13,818 nucleotides of DNA from Bog-159 sp049514955 (GTDB lineage Bacteria; Acidobacteriota; Terriglobia; Bryobacterales; Bryobacteraceae). The position numbers and the translations under genes were made by a program. Each line of letters begins with the position of its first letter. Positions within the stretch are counted from its first letter, which is position 1. This document shows, piece after piece, positions 5,110 to 11,535 of this stretch. Below the pieces are notes generated by a model. The model was not told the DNA's origin and did not search any database. It saw only the letters and a program-made list of their open reading frames with translations. The DNA is taken from assembly GCA_049514955.1 (NCBI GenBank), contig JBEKUO010000105.1:1-13818 (forward strand). The letters are read 5' to 3'.

Positions 5110-7525
5110 ATTCGTATCGCAGGGCCACCATCGGATCGACGCGCGTCGCGCGCCGCGCCGGAATCAGGCACGCCCCTAGCGCCACCACCCCGAGCAGCGC
5201 CGCCACCAACGCGAACGTGGTCGGGTCCGACGGCTTCACTTCAAACAACAGGCTGGTCAGCAGACGCGAGGCCGCCAGCGCGCCCGCGAGCCCCACCGCC
5301 AATCCCGCCAGGATCGGCCGCAAGGCGCGCGCGATCGTCAGCCGCAGAATGTTCTCCCGCTGCGCGCCCAGCGCCAGGCGCAGCCCGATCTCCGGCGTGC
5401 GCTGCACTACCGCATATGAGACTACGCCATAGACTCCCACCACCGACAACACCAGCGCCACACCGGCGAACAGCAGCAGCAACAACGCCTGGAAGCGGCG
5501 CTGCGCCACCGAGGCGGAGACCACCTCCTCCAGCGTCTCGACGCGCGTTACGGGCTGGTCTTTGTCGATGGCCCAAACCTGCCGCTGTACCTCGCGCAGG
5601 ATACTGCGGGGCGCGCCGGCCGTGCGGATCGCGAAATCCGCCACAGGCACGGGGTAGAGGCTGGTCTGCGCGGCAGGGAAGAAGACTTGCGGATGCACCT
5701 TTTCGGTCTGCCCCTCAAGATGTACCTCGCCCACCACGCCTACGATGGTTTCCCAATCGTGCTTGCCGGAGCGGCGGATGCGATGGCCAATTGCGTCGCC
5801 GTTGGGGAATAGCTTGCGCGCCAACACCTGGTTGACGATGGCCACCGGCGGCGCTCCATCCTTGTCGGCGGGCGTGAAACCGCGGCCCTTCAGAATCGGG
5901 ATGCCCAGCGTCTCGAAATAGCGCGGGCTGACCGGTTCGAAATCGGCATCGCGGAGGCGGTAATCCGGCTCGGAGCCGGGACCTTCCGGCGTCTCGTAAA
6001 CGCTGCCCCAACCGCCGCGCATCGGGCCGCAGAACGTGAAACCCGCGGATTGTACGCCGGGCAAGCGTTCGACGCGTTGTTCAAGCTCCTGAAAAAACGC
6101 CAGCCGCCGCGCGCCATCCGGATAGCGCAGATCCGGCAGATTGACACGCGCCATGAGCACGCGGTCGGGCTGAAAGCCGAGATCGACGCCCGTCACGCGC
6201 ACGAAGCTCTTCCACAGCAGTCCGCCGCCCACGAGTAGCATCAGGGCCAGGGCTACTTCGGCGGCCATCAGGGCGCTCCGCCAGCGTAACACGGCGCCAC
6301 TGCCCGTGCTACGCTCGGCGGATTTCAGCGCCAGGTTCGGCCGGATCCCGGACACTTGCCACGCCGGAATCATCCCAAACAGAAACACCGTGAACGACGC
6401 CAGCAGCGCTGTGAAACCGAGCACGCGCACGCTTAACCCGGCGGTATCCAGACGCGGAATATCCTTGGGCGCGATCGAAACCAGAAGGTCGCGCGTCCAC
6501 GCGCCGAGCACTAGCCCGAGCGCGCAGCCCAGCACGGCCAGTATGGCGCTTTCAACCAGCAACTCGCGAACGATGCGCCAGCGGCCGGCGCCCATGGCTA
6601 GGCGGATGGCGACCTCGCGGCTGCGTCCCGCCGAACGCGCCAGCAACAGGTTGGCCACGTTCGCGCACGCGATCAGAAGCACCAGACCGACTGCCCCGAG
6701 CAGCACCAGCATGGCGGTGCGCACGCGGCGCACTATGTCCGAGCCTAGCGGCGCCACGCCGACCGCGATCTTTCCGTTGGTATTCGGGTACGCCTTCGCC
6801 AGCCGTGCCGAGATCGTCAGCATCTCGCTCTGCGCCTGCGCCAGCGATGCGCCAGGCTTTAGGCGCGCGATCGCGTGGTCGTAGTGCTCACCGCGATTGT
6901 GCAGGATATCCGGCGGCCAGCAATCCGGCACGACGAATAGCATTGGCTGGCGAGCGGTAAACTCCTCGGGCGGCTGGAAACCGGCCGGCAGCACGCCGAT
7001 CACCTGGTATGCCTCGCCATCCAACGTGATCGTGCGGCCGATCACGCCGCGGTCACCGCCCAGGCGCTGCTGCCACAATTCGTGGCTGATCACCACCACA
7101 TGCCGCGCGCCGTAGCGGTCCTCCTCCGGCAGAAAGCCGCGGCCCATCGCCGGCTGCACGCCCAGGATGTCCAGGAAATTATCGCCCGCCTGAATGCCGA
7201 AGATGCGCTCCGGCGTGCCCGCGCCCGTCAGGTTCATGCCCGGCGTGCCCACATGCGAAATACCCGTGAATACGTGGTTCTGGTTGTAGTCCGCCATGTT
7301 GGCCGGCGCTATGCCGCCGCGCGCATCCGGGTCGTTGCCCTGGTGCTCGTAGAACGCCACGAGCCGCTCCGGGTGCGGGTACGGCAAGGGGCGCAGCAGC
7401 ACCGCGTCGATCACGCTGAAAATGGCGCTGTTCACCCCGATTCCCAGACCCAACGTCGCCACTGCGACGATGGTGAAGCCCGGCGTGCGCGCCAGGAGCC
7501 GGCCCGCATGGCGTATTTGTTGCAT
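5108..7525 (-). CDS. ADOP-family MacB/FtsX-like ABC permease B
   Basis: This 805-residue inner-membrane protein has the same duplicated layout as permease A. Helix 1 is at about 17-42 (AVATLGLGIGVNSAIFSV) and the first MacB periplasmic domain at about 45-265. FtsX 1 is at about 270-395, sharing GLVLLIACANVANLLL with permease A and carrying REVAIRLAMGAGRWRI. A mid helix lies at about 415-438, the second periplasmic domain at about 445-670 and FtsX 2 at about 678-800, ending VDPMVALRYE. No ATPase is encoded beside it, as usual for ADOP proteins, so the motor must come from elsewhere or be absent. It is the last gene of the sigma/anti-sigma/secretin-like operon: its ATG is nine bases after the previous stop. 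Its GGAG (7538-7541) lies 12 bases upstream, which is loose, so coupling to the preceding gene is likely. The substrate is unknown. A role in the envelope function controlled by the sigma factor is inference. Confidence 0.95.
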   Translation of the reverse strand: MQQIRHAGRLLARTPGFTIVAVATLGLGIGVNSAIFSVIDAVLLRPLPYPHPERLVAFYEHQGNDPDARGGIAPANMADYNQNHVFTGISHVGTPGMNLTGAGTPERIFGIQAGDNFLDILGVQPAMGRGFLPEEDRYGARHVVVISHELWQQRLGGDRGVIGRTITLDGEAYQVIGVLPAGFQPPEEFTARQPMLFVVPDCWPPDILHNRGEHYDHAIARLKPGASLAQAQSEMLTISARLAKAYPNTNGKIAVGVAPLGSDIVRRVRTAMLVLLGAVGLVLLIACANVANLLLARSAGRSREVAIRLAMGAGRWRIVRELLVESAILAVLGCALGLVLGAWTRDLLVSIAPKDIPRLDTAGLSVRVLGFTALLASFTVFLFGMIPAWQVSGIRPNLALKSAERSTGSGAVLRWRSALMAAEVALALMLLVGGGLLWKSFVRVTGVDLGFQPDRVLMARVNLPDLRYPDGARRLAFFQELEQRVERLPGVQSAGFTFCGPMRGGWGSVYETPEGPGSEPDYRLRDADFEPVSPRYFETLGIPILKGRGFTPADKDGAPPVAIVNQVLARKLFPNGDAIGHRIRRSGKHDWETIVGVVGEVHLEGQTEKVHPQVFFPAAQTSLYPVPVADFAIRTAGAPRSILREVQRQVWAIDKDQPVTRVETLEEVVSASVAQRRFQALLLLLFAGVALVLSVVGVYGVVSYAVVQRTPEIGLRLALGAQRENILRLTIARALRPILAGLAVGLAGALAASRLLTSLLFEVKPSDPTTFALVAALLGVVALGACLIPARRATRVDPMVALRYE

Positions 7526-7534
7526 TGCGATATT

Positions 7535-8278
7535 CTACTCCGTGACTTTCGCGGTCACCACCAGGATAAGCGCCTGGTCCGGCGCCCCCATGTTGGACTT
7601 CCCTACCACCACTTTCTGGCCTTCGCGAATCGTGATCTCCGTATTGATCCCGGCATCCATGCCACCGGGTACACGCAGGGAAAGGCTCAAAGTGTCCAGC
7701 CGGATTAGACGTCCTCCCGGGTCTTCCGTCACGGCGGAAGGCCTGACGACAAATTCATACGGAGTTTTGGAGGCGTCCACGCCGGTGGTGCCGATCACTC
7801 CCTTGGCGTGTGCCGCATTGCCGGGTTGAGTCCGCACCAGGATCGTGTCCAGTACGCGGAAGCTCTTGTATGCGAAGATGCCCTTCAGCTCTTTGGTCAC
7901 CTGCTGTAAATCGGCAGGCACTTCATTGGAGCCATCGGCGTGCTCGGACGCCAGCAGCAGATAGGCAGTCAAGTTGATATCCTTGGGCGCCGCGGTCGGC
8001 ACATCCAAACGCTTGACGGCATCCTCGATCGCCGACATGACATCCGACGGCGCGCTGACCGCCAGCACATGCAGGTCCCGGTCGGCCTTTATGCCGTAGC
8101 CGAACACCGCCAGCACACCGGCGAGATCCCGCACATCGGCATACTTCACCTGAAAGATGCGCTGTTGGTTAGGCGCCGGCCTGGGAGTCTCCGACGGCGG
8201 GGCAGCCGTCTGCGCCGAAAGCACGCCAGCCACTGCCCCGACAAGCACGACAAATAAGATTCGCTTCACGATTTTCAT
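7535..8278 (-). CDS. Exported secretin-like (STN/N0-domain) protein
   Basis: This 247-residue protein has an N-terminal signal peptide: a KIVKR basic start, a hydrophobic core to about residue 20, and likely cleavage near LSA-QTA at 21-25. A Pro-rich linker follows. Residues about 41-92 (IFQVKYADVRDLAGVL, then DLHVLAVSAPSDVMSAIEDAVKRLDVP) resemble the small STN/N-type domain of secretins such as PilQ and GspD. The C-terminal stretch (about 190-247), with EITIREGQKVVVGKSN and ALILVVTAKVTE, resembles the start and end of a secretin beta-domain. At this length it cannot form a full outer-membrane channel. It may be a periplasmic or lipid-side adaptor; that is inference. The start is the ATG at 8278, because AAGGAG (8286-8291) is seven bases upstream. 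A TTG at 8284 overlapping the anti-sigma stop is only one base from that site. It lies third in the operon, after the anti-sigma factor. Confidence 0.8.
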   Translation of the reverse strand: MKIVKRILFVVLVGAVAGVLSAQTAAPPSETPRPAPNQQRIFQVKYADVRDLAGVLAVFGYGIKADRDLHVLAVSAPSDVMSAIEDAVKRLDVPTAAPKDINLTAYLLLASEHADGSNEVPADLQQVTKELKGIFAYKSFRVLDTILVRTQPGNAAHAKGVIGTTGVDASKTPYEFVVRPSAVTEDPGGRLIRLDTLSLSLRVPGGMDAGINTEITIREGQKVVVGKSNMGAPDQALILVVTAKVTE

Positions 8279-8280
8279 GT

Positions 8281-8841
8281 TCAATCTCCTTGAGGTTTCT
8301 GATCCACCAGCCAGTAAATAACGATATTCGGGTCATCGGTGACGAAATGCACCAGCAGCGGAGCACTGGGCTGGACCGCCTGCGCATGATGCAGCGGCGC
8401 GCGGCCGTGCCTGTGAACCACCCGGTGTCTGACCGGCACGGCTTCGACGGGCGGCGCTACGGACGCTGGCGCGGGCGCCGCGCGAGCCGGCGCCAGTTTC
8501 TTCGCGACCTGCGGGGGTTTGCCCGAACGCCACGGCAGAGACAGAATCGCCGCCAGCACCAGCGCCGCCGCCAGCGCCAGTTTCCAGTAGGGCACAGCGC
8601 CTCGGACTTCTTCCGCCGTCACGCGCGCCATCACCCGCCGCCGCACTTGCGCCACCATCGCGTCTTCAAGCGGCTCTTCCCGCAGCTCGCTCAACAGCTC
8701 CTGGCCGGCGCGCAGCTCTTCCACCAGCGCGCGGCAGTCCGGGCACGCGCCCAGATGCGGTTCGATGCGCGCCATCCGCCGGGCCGGCAAATCGCCTCCG
8801 GCATACAACGCCACATCGGCTTCGAATTTCGGGCAGCTCAT
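8281..8841 (-). CDS. Membrane-anchored zinc-finger anti-sigma factor
   Basis: This 186-residue protein is the likely partner and inhibitor of the ECF sigma factor encoded directly upstream. The N-terminal zf-HC2/ZAS-type domain has C3 and then H29-x3-C33-x2-C36 (HLGACPDC), preceded by ALYAGGDLP, a stretch common in such proteins. A cytoplasmic helical region runs to about 80, then one transmembrane helix at about 86-104 (WKLALAAALVLAAILSLPW). The extracytoplasmic part starts with a long Ala/Pro linker, has a His/Arg-rich patch (138-153), and ends with LVHFVTDDPNIVIYWL (163-178). The last block looks like a real conserved element rather than linker. The start is fixed by GGAGG at 8847-8851 and by the ATGA overlap with the sigma stop. 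The same frame is open upstream to 9309, but that is the sigma gene read in another frame. Role as anti-sigma is strong by motif and position. Confidence 0.88.
   Translation of the reverse strand: MSCPKFEADVALYAGGDLPARRMARIEPHLGACPDCRALVEELRAGQELLSELREEPLEDAMVAQVRRRVMARVTAEEVRGAVPYWKLALAAALVLAAILSLPWRSGKPPQVAKKLAPARAAPAPASVAPPVEAVPVRHRVVHRHGRAPLHHAQAVQPSAPLLVHFVTDDPNIVIYWLVDQKPQGD
8286..8291 (-). promoter_or_regulatory. Ribosome-binding site of the secretin-like gene
   Basis: AAGGAG on the minus strand, seven bases upstream of the ATG at 8276-8278. It lies inside the final codons of the anti-sigma gene and favours ATG 8278 over the in-frame TTG at 8284. Confidence 0.8.
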
Positions 8842-9398
8842 GTGTGCCTCCTCAACATCCGTCCGGTAAACTCGCGGAGCTTCAGGCGCGCGGAGCAGAT
8901 CTGCGAGCGCACCGTCACCTCCGCCGTGCCGAGAATCTGCGCGACCTCCCGCGTGGACAGGCCCTCCACGTCGCGCAGCACCAGCGCCGTACGTTCCTTC
9001 TCGCCGAGCCGGCTCAGCGCGCGCCGGACCATTTCCCGTTGCTCCGCCCGCTCCATCCCGTGATGCGCATCCGGCTGCGGCGCAGCGGGGTCTGGCGTTT
9101 CTTCGAGGGCCACCAAGCGAACCCGCGCGCGCAGTATGTCCCGGCAGACATTCACCGTCACGCGGAACACCCAAGGCTCGTAGCCCCGCTCGGCGTCCAA
9201 CCGCCCCATATGCTTGTAGAGCCGCAGGAAGACTTCCTGGGCGGCATCCTGGGCGTCCTGTGGGTTGTTTAGCAGGCGCAAAGCCACGCGGAGCACCCGG
9301 CGCTCGCACTGCGTCATGATCCGCTCGAAGGCGGCCAGCTCGTCCGACCTTTCCAGGTGGTAAACGGTCACGGGCAGCGCGATTCCTTGCGTTTCCAT
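8838..9398 (-). CDS. ECF (extracytoplasmic function) RNA polymerase sigma factor
   Basis: This 186-residue sigma-70-family protein has only regions 2 and 4, as ECF factors do. Region 2 is at about 23-92: a helix FERIMTQCERRVLRVALRLL, the polymerase-binding NNPQDAQDAAQEVFLRLY (44-61), then WVFRVTVNVCRDILR (76-90) for promoter melting and -10 recognition. A Pro/Ala-rich linker covers about 95-115. Region 4 is at about 118-172, with LGEKERTALVLRDVEGLSTREVAQIL and the recognition helix TAEVTVRSQICSARLKLREF for the -35 element. It has no extra C-terminal domain. Its TGA overlaps the ATG of the anti-sigma factor, the classical coupled arrangement. It heads a four-gene operon ending with permease B, which it probably controls along with itself. 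There is no Shine-Dalgarno before the ATG, but a TAATAC lies close upstream. Family is certain; the signal is unknown. Confidence 0.94.
   Translation of the reverse strand: METQGIALPVTVYHLERSDELAAFERIMTQCERRVLRVALRLLNNPQDAQDAAQEVFLRLYKHMGRLDAERGYEPWVFRVTVNVCRDILRARVRLVALEETPDPAAPQPDAHHGMERAEQREMVRRALSRLGEKERTALVLRDVEGLSTREVAQILGTAEVTVRSQICSARLKLREFTGRMLRRHT
8847..8851 (-). promoter_or_regulatory. Ribosome-binding site of the anti-sigma gene
   Basis: GGAGG on the minus strand, five bases upstream of the ATG at 8839-8841. It lies within the end of the sigma-factor gene and decides the anti-sigma start. Confidence 0.85.
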
Positions 9399-9406
9399 CT
9401 CTGATA

Positions 9407-9436
9407 GGTATTACTGCCGGGGAGGCCGAAACGTTG
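9407..9436 (-). promoter_or_regulatory. Candidate promoter of the sigma/anti-sigma operon
   Basis: On the minus strand, CAACGTTTC (9428-9436) is followed after 13 bases by GTAATACC (9407-9414), nine bases before the sigma ATG when counted from TAATAC. The pair could be -35 and -10 elements of an autoregulated ECF promoter. Transcription would then begin within a few bases of the start codon. The rest of the spacer 9399-9611 shows no other feature and no convincing gene. Confidence 0.3.
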
Positions 9437-9611
9437 AGAGCATTTTAGCGGCGACGTCTGTCGGCTGCCAGGAATGTCCGGGTCGCAAACGGCCATGCCG
9501 GTTCCAGGTCCAGCCCGCGCTGGGATCGAGCTTGCGGCCGGCTCGGTCGTGCCGGAAGCGCAGACAATCATGCGCCGCACGGCGGCATGGCGCGGCGCAT
9601 TCGGTGGACGG

Positions 9612-10260
9612 TTATTGAACAGTGAAACTATTGGTGGTTGTGTATGAGCCTTTAGCAGTGGTGATCGTCACCGGCCCGGTGGTCGCGCCCGGCGGCACAG
9701 TGACCTGGACCGAGCGGACCGAGGTAGCTCGAAAGCTGGTGGCGGGCGTGCCGTTAAAGACGACTGACTTGGCGCCCAGCAGATAGTTCCCCCATAAGAT
9801 CACCGACTGACCTGCTGTCGCACCGTCCGGGTAGAAGTCCTGAGACTACCGGAGTTGGCTTCGGCAGCCCGACATCCATGCTGAAGATCGCGCCGAAGCC
9901 TGGGGAATTGCCGCCGCGCGTGGTCACAAAGTAAAGCTTGCCATCCATGCCTTCGATGAGCTGGCAAGCGCATAGACCCTGCGAACCGGTAAGCTGGTAA
10001 ACTATCGAGAGTTGCCCGGTGGAAGGATTATAGCGGAAAATCCTATTGGAGTTGTTGGTAGTCCCGTAGAAATTGCCGTCGGAAGCCTCAAGCAGCGTCC
10101 CAAGGCCGCTGCCATAGTTGCACCCAGGCATCGCCGGGAAGCTTGCCACTGTACTGAACTGACCGGAAAGCGTCGCCCGATAGATCTGTCCGGTGTTGTT
10201 AACGCCGCCTATGACGTATGGCGCGTAGAGGTTGCCGTCCGTCCCCGCGACCAATGCCTC
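9612..10260 (-). pseudogene. Frameshifted, truncated DGNxYGTT-repeat/TIG-domain protein
   Basis: Two overlapping frames together encode one recognisable protein. The upstream part (to about 9838) has three repeats of the type GTDGNLY, ASDGNFYGTT and GMDGKLYFVTTRGG, each followed by an IF/IY-R/S strand, as in secreted beta-propeller-like acidobacterial proteins. After KPTPVVSG the frame goes out of register (LLPGRCDSRS, which is not family-like). Dropping one base near 9837 restores FYPDGATAGQSVILWGNYLLGAKS. That leads straight into an IPT/TIG-type domain (VVFNGTPATSF, then VPPGATTGPVTITTAKG) that ends at the stop at 9612-9614. The 5' end is also missing: no signal peptide or good start is visible. 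The frame stays open upstream to about 10400 without recognisable similarity. Likely a decaying relic of an exported surface protein, although a single-base sequencing error could explain the shift. The spacer 10261-10419 shows nothing else. Confidence 0.75.
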
Positions 10261-10419
10261 AGTGGTTTTGACCCTCCCCGAGATTTCTGTGTTTGTGTCG
10301 CGAATGAGATTTGTCGGGATCGCGTTCTCATACCGACTGGTTGACGGCGTTAAGACACATGCCGCGCACTCCGAACTTGGGGAAGAATCGGGGGAGCCTT
10401 CACCCCGCTCGCAGGCGCC

Positions 10420-11388
10420 TCAGGGCTTCGACTCGAAGACGGCATGCACGGTGTTCGAGTGTCCAGGCCCCACCGGTACGCTCTGCGTCAGGTCGTAGTA
10501 GCCCTCGGCTGAAAATACGGCTTCGTACGTGCCGGCAGCCAGCTTCGCGGTGAAGGGCGTCCGGCCGATGGGCGCGCCATACATGTTGACCTGCGCGCCT
10601 TGGGGAATCGAGGTAAATGCCACATCGACCAGGAATTTGGCGGGATCAAGTTTGATTTCGCCGTCGATGTAGACGCTGATCCGAGTACCCTCCGGGAGCG
10701 GGTCGTCTTTGTCAAATGTAAAGAGCAAGGATGGCGCCGGCGGCCCGCCCACGGCCTCCGCGGCCACTGTCGCGCCGCCCGTTTGTCGACCTCCATGGCC
10801 GTCCTTCGCCACGCGTATGGCCACATTGTCGCCGTTCAACAGCGAGACGGAGTCGAGGGTTACCCCCAGTCTCCCGCCTCGCCCCATGCGCGTCTTAGGC
10901 TCGACCTCGGTTATGTTGGCTGTAGCTCTGCCGCCGCGCGCAATCACCAGCACACCGTCGATTCTGAGGTCGTCCAGAATCTCAAAATCCGCTTGGTCGC
11001 CGGGCCGCATGTACATGAAACTGAGATCGCGGGTCAGACGCAGCCGGATCGGTGTGGCATCGCGCAGAGCCAGCGCCACGGGGATGATGGCTTGGTTCGT
11101 GCCAGCGGGTGGCGCTGCAGCGGGCGTGGCCGGCGAACTGTTGCCAGTCCCATTCCGCGCCATCATGGCAGCCAGTATGTTTTCCGAAACGCCCGCCTTC
11201 CTGAGCGCGATCGTGTCCTCGGACGAAAGCGCATACTTTCCCGGCTGCTGGTCGATCATCGCCACGATGGTCTGTTCGGCTACGCCGGCCTTAACGAGTT
11301 TCCCGATAGTGGCGTCGTCAAGCAGCGCTTGACCATAGGCTACGAAAGACGCCAGGGCCAGCGAAACGGCGATTCGGCGTGCGGGCAT
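10420..11388 (-). CDS. Secreted PEGA-domain protein
   Basis: This 322-residue protein probably acts outside the cytoplasmic membrane. A signal peptide covers about 1-20 (PARR, then SLALASFVAYGQA). Two tandem helical repeats follow: TIGKLVKAGVAEQTIVAMI (about 27-45) and DTIALRKAGVSENILAAMM (about 58-76). A Pro/Ala linker runs to about 97. The middle (about 100-250) is beta-rich without a clear domain, with a Gly-rich patch at 196-216. The C-terminus (about 252-318) is a PEGA domain: VAFTSIPQGAQVNMYGAPIGRTPFTAKLAAGTYEAVFSAEGY has the typical 'SxPxGAxVxxxGxxxGxTP' pattern. PEGA domains are found in surface or envelope proteins, often as a sandwich fold with unknown ligands. The start is the ATG at 11388, with AAAGGA (11395-11400) six bases upstream, rather than the GTG at 11403. 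It appears to be a single gene with 132 bases of spacer before it. Confidence 0.85.
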   Translation of the reverse strand: MPARRIAVSLALASFVAYGQALLDDATIGKLVKAGVAEQTIVAMIDQQPGKYALSSEDTIALRKAGVSENILAAMMARNGTGNSSPATPAAAPPAGTNQAIIPVALALRDATPIRLRLTRDLSFMYMRPGDQADFEILDDLRIDGVLVIARGGRATANITEVEPKTRMGRGGRLGVTLDSVSLLNGDNVAIRVAKDGHGGRQTGGATVAAEAVGGPPAPSLLFTFDKDDPLPEGTRISVYIDGEIKLDPAKFLVDVAFTSIPQGAQVNMYGAPIGRTPFTAKLAAGTYEAVFSAEGYYDLTQSVPVGPGHSNTVHAVFESKP

Positions 11389-11394
11389 GTATAG

Positions 11395-11400
11395 TCCTTT
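11395..11400 (-). promoter_or_regulatory. Ribosome-binding site of the PEGA-domain gene
   Basis: AAAGGA on the minus strand, six bases upstream of the ATG at 11386-11388. It favours that start over the in-frame GTG at 11403. The rest of the spacer 11404-11535 shows no clear feature. Confidence 0.7.
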
Positions 11401-11535
11401 CACCGGCCCTCTGCCGCGCGCGGGCTGGGCCCCTCAAACCATCTTGAGCCGAACACGGTCTGGCAGCAAGGTTAACGATAGATAACAGCGCGGCGCGGAT
11501 CGGCTGCGGAGCCCTTCCTCGGTCTGCCCCGCTGC

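Noticed and set aside
6306..7708. Plus-strand frames (6306-6884 and 7082-7708) opposite permease B
   Set aside because: Arg/Ala/Ser-rich shadows with no domain similarity. The minus strand is clearly coding.
8279..8284. TTG start at 8284 for the secretin-like gene
   Set aside because: It lies one base from the AAGGAG site, too close for initiation. The ATG at 8278 has a seven-base spacing.
8842..9309. Long open frame upstream of the anti-sigma gene (to 9309)
   Set aside because: It is the sigma-factor gene read in another frame, low complexity in Arg, Gly and Ala. The ribosome-binding site at 8847-8851 fixes the real start at 8841.
9368..9580. Minus-strand open frame of 70 codons in the spacer upstream of the sigma gene
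   Set aside because: No Shine-Dalgarno, no domain, overlaps the sigma start in another frame. Composition is not convincing.
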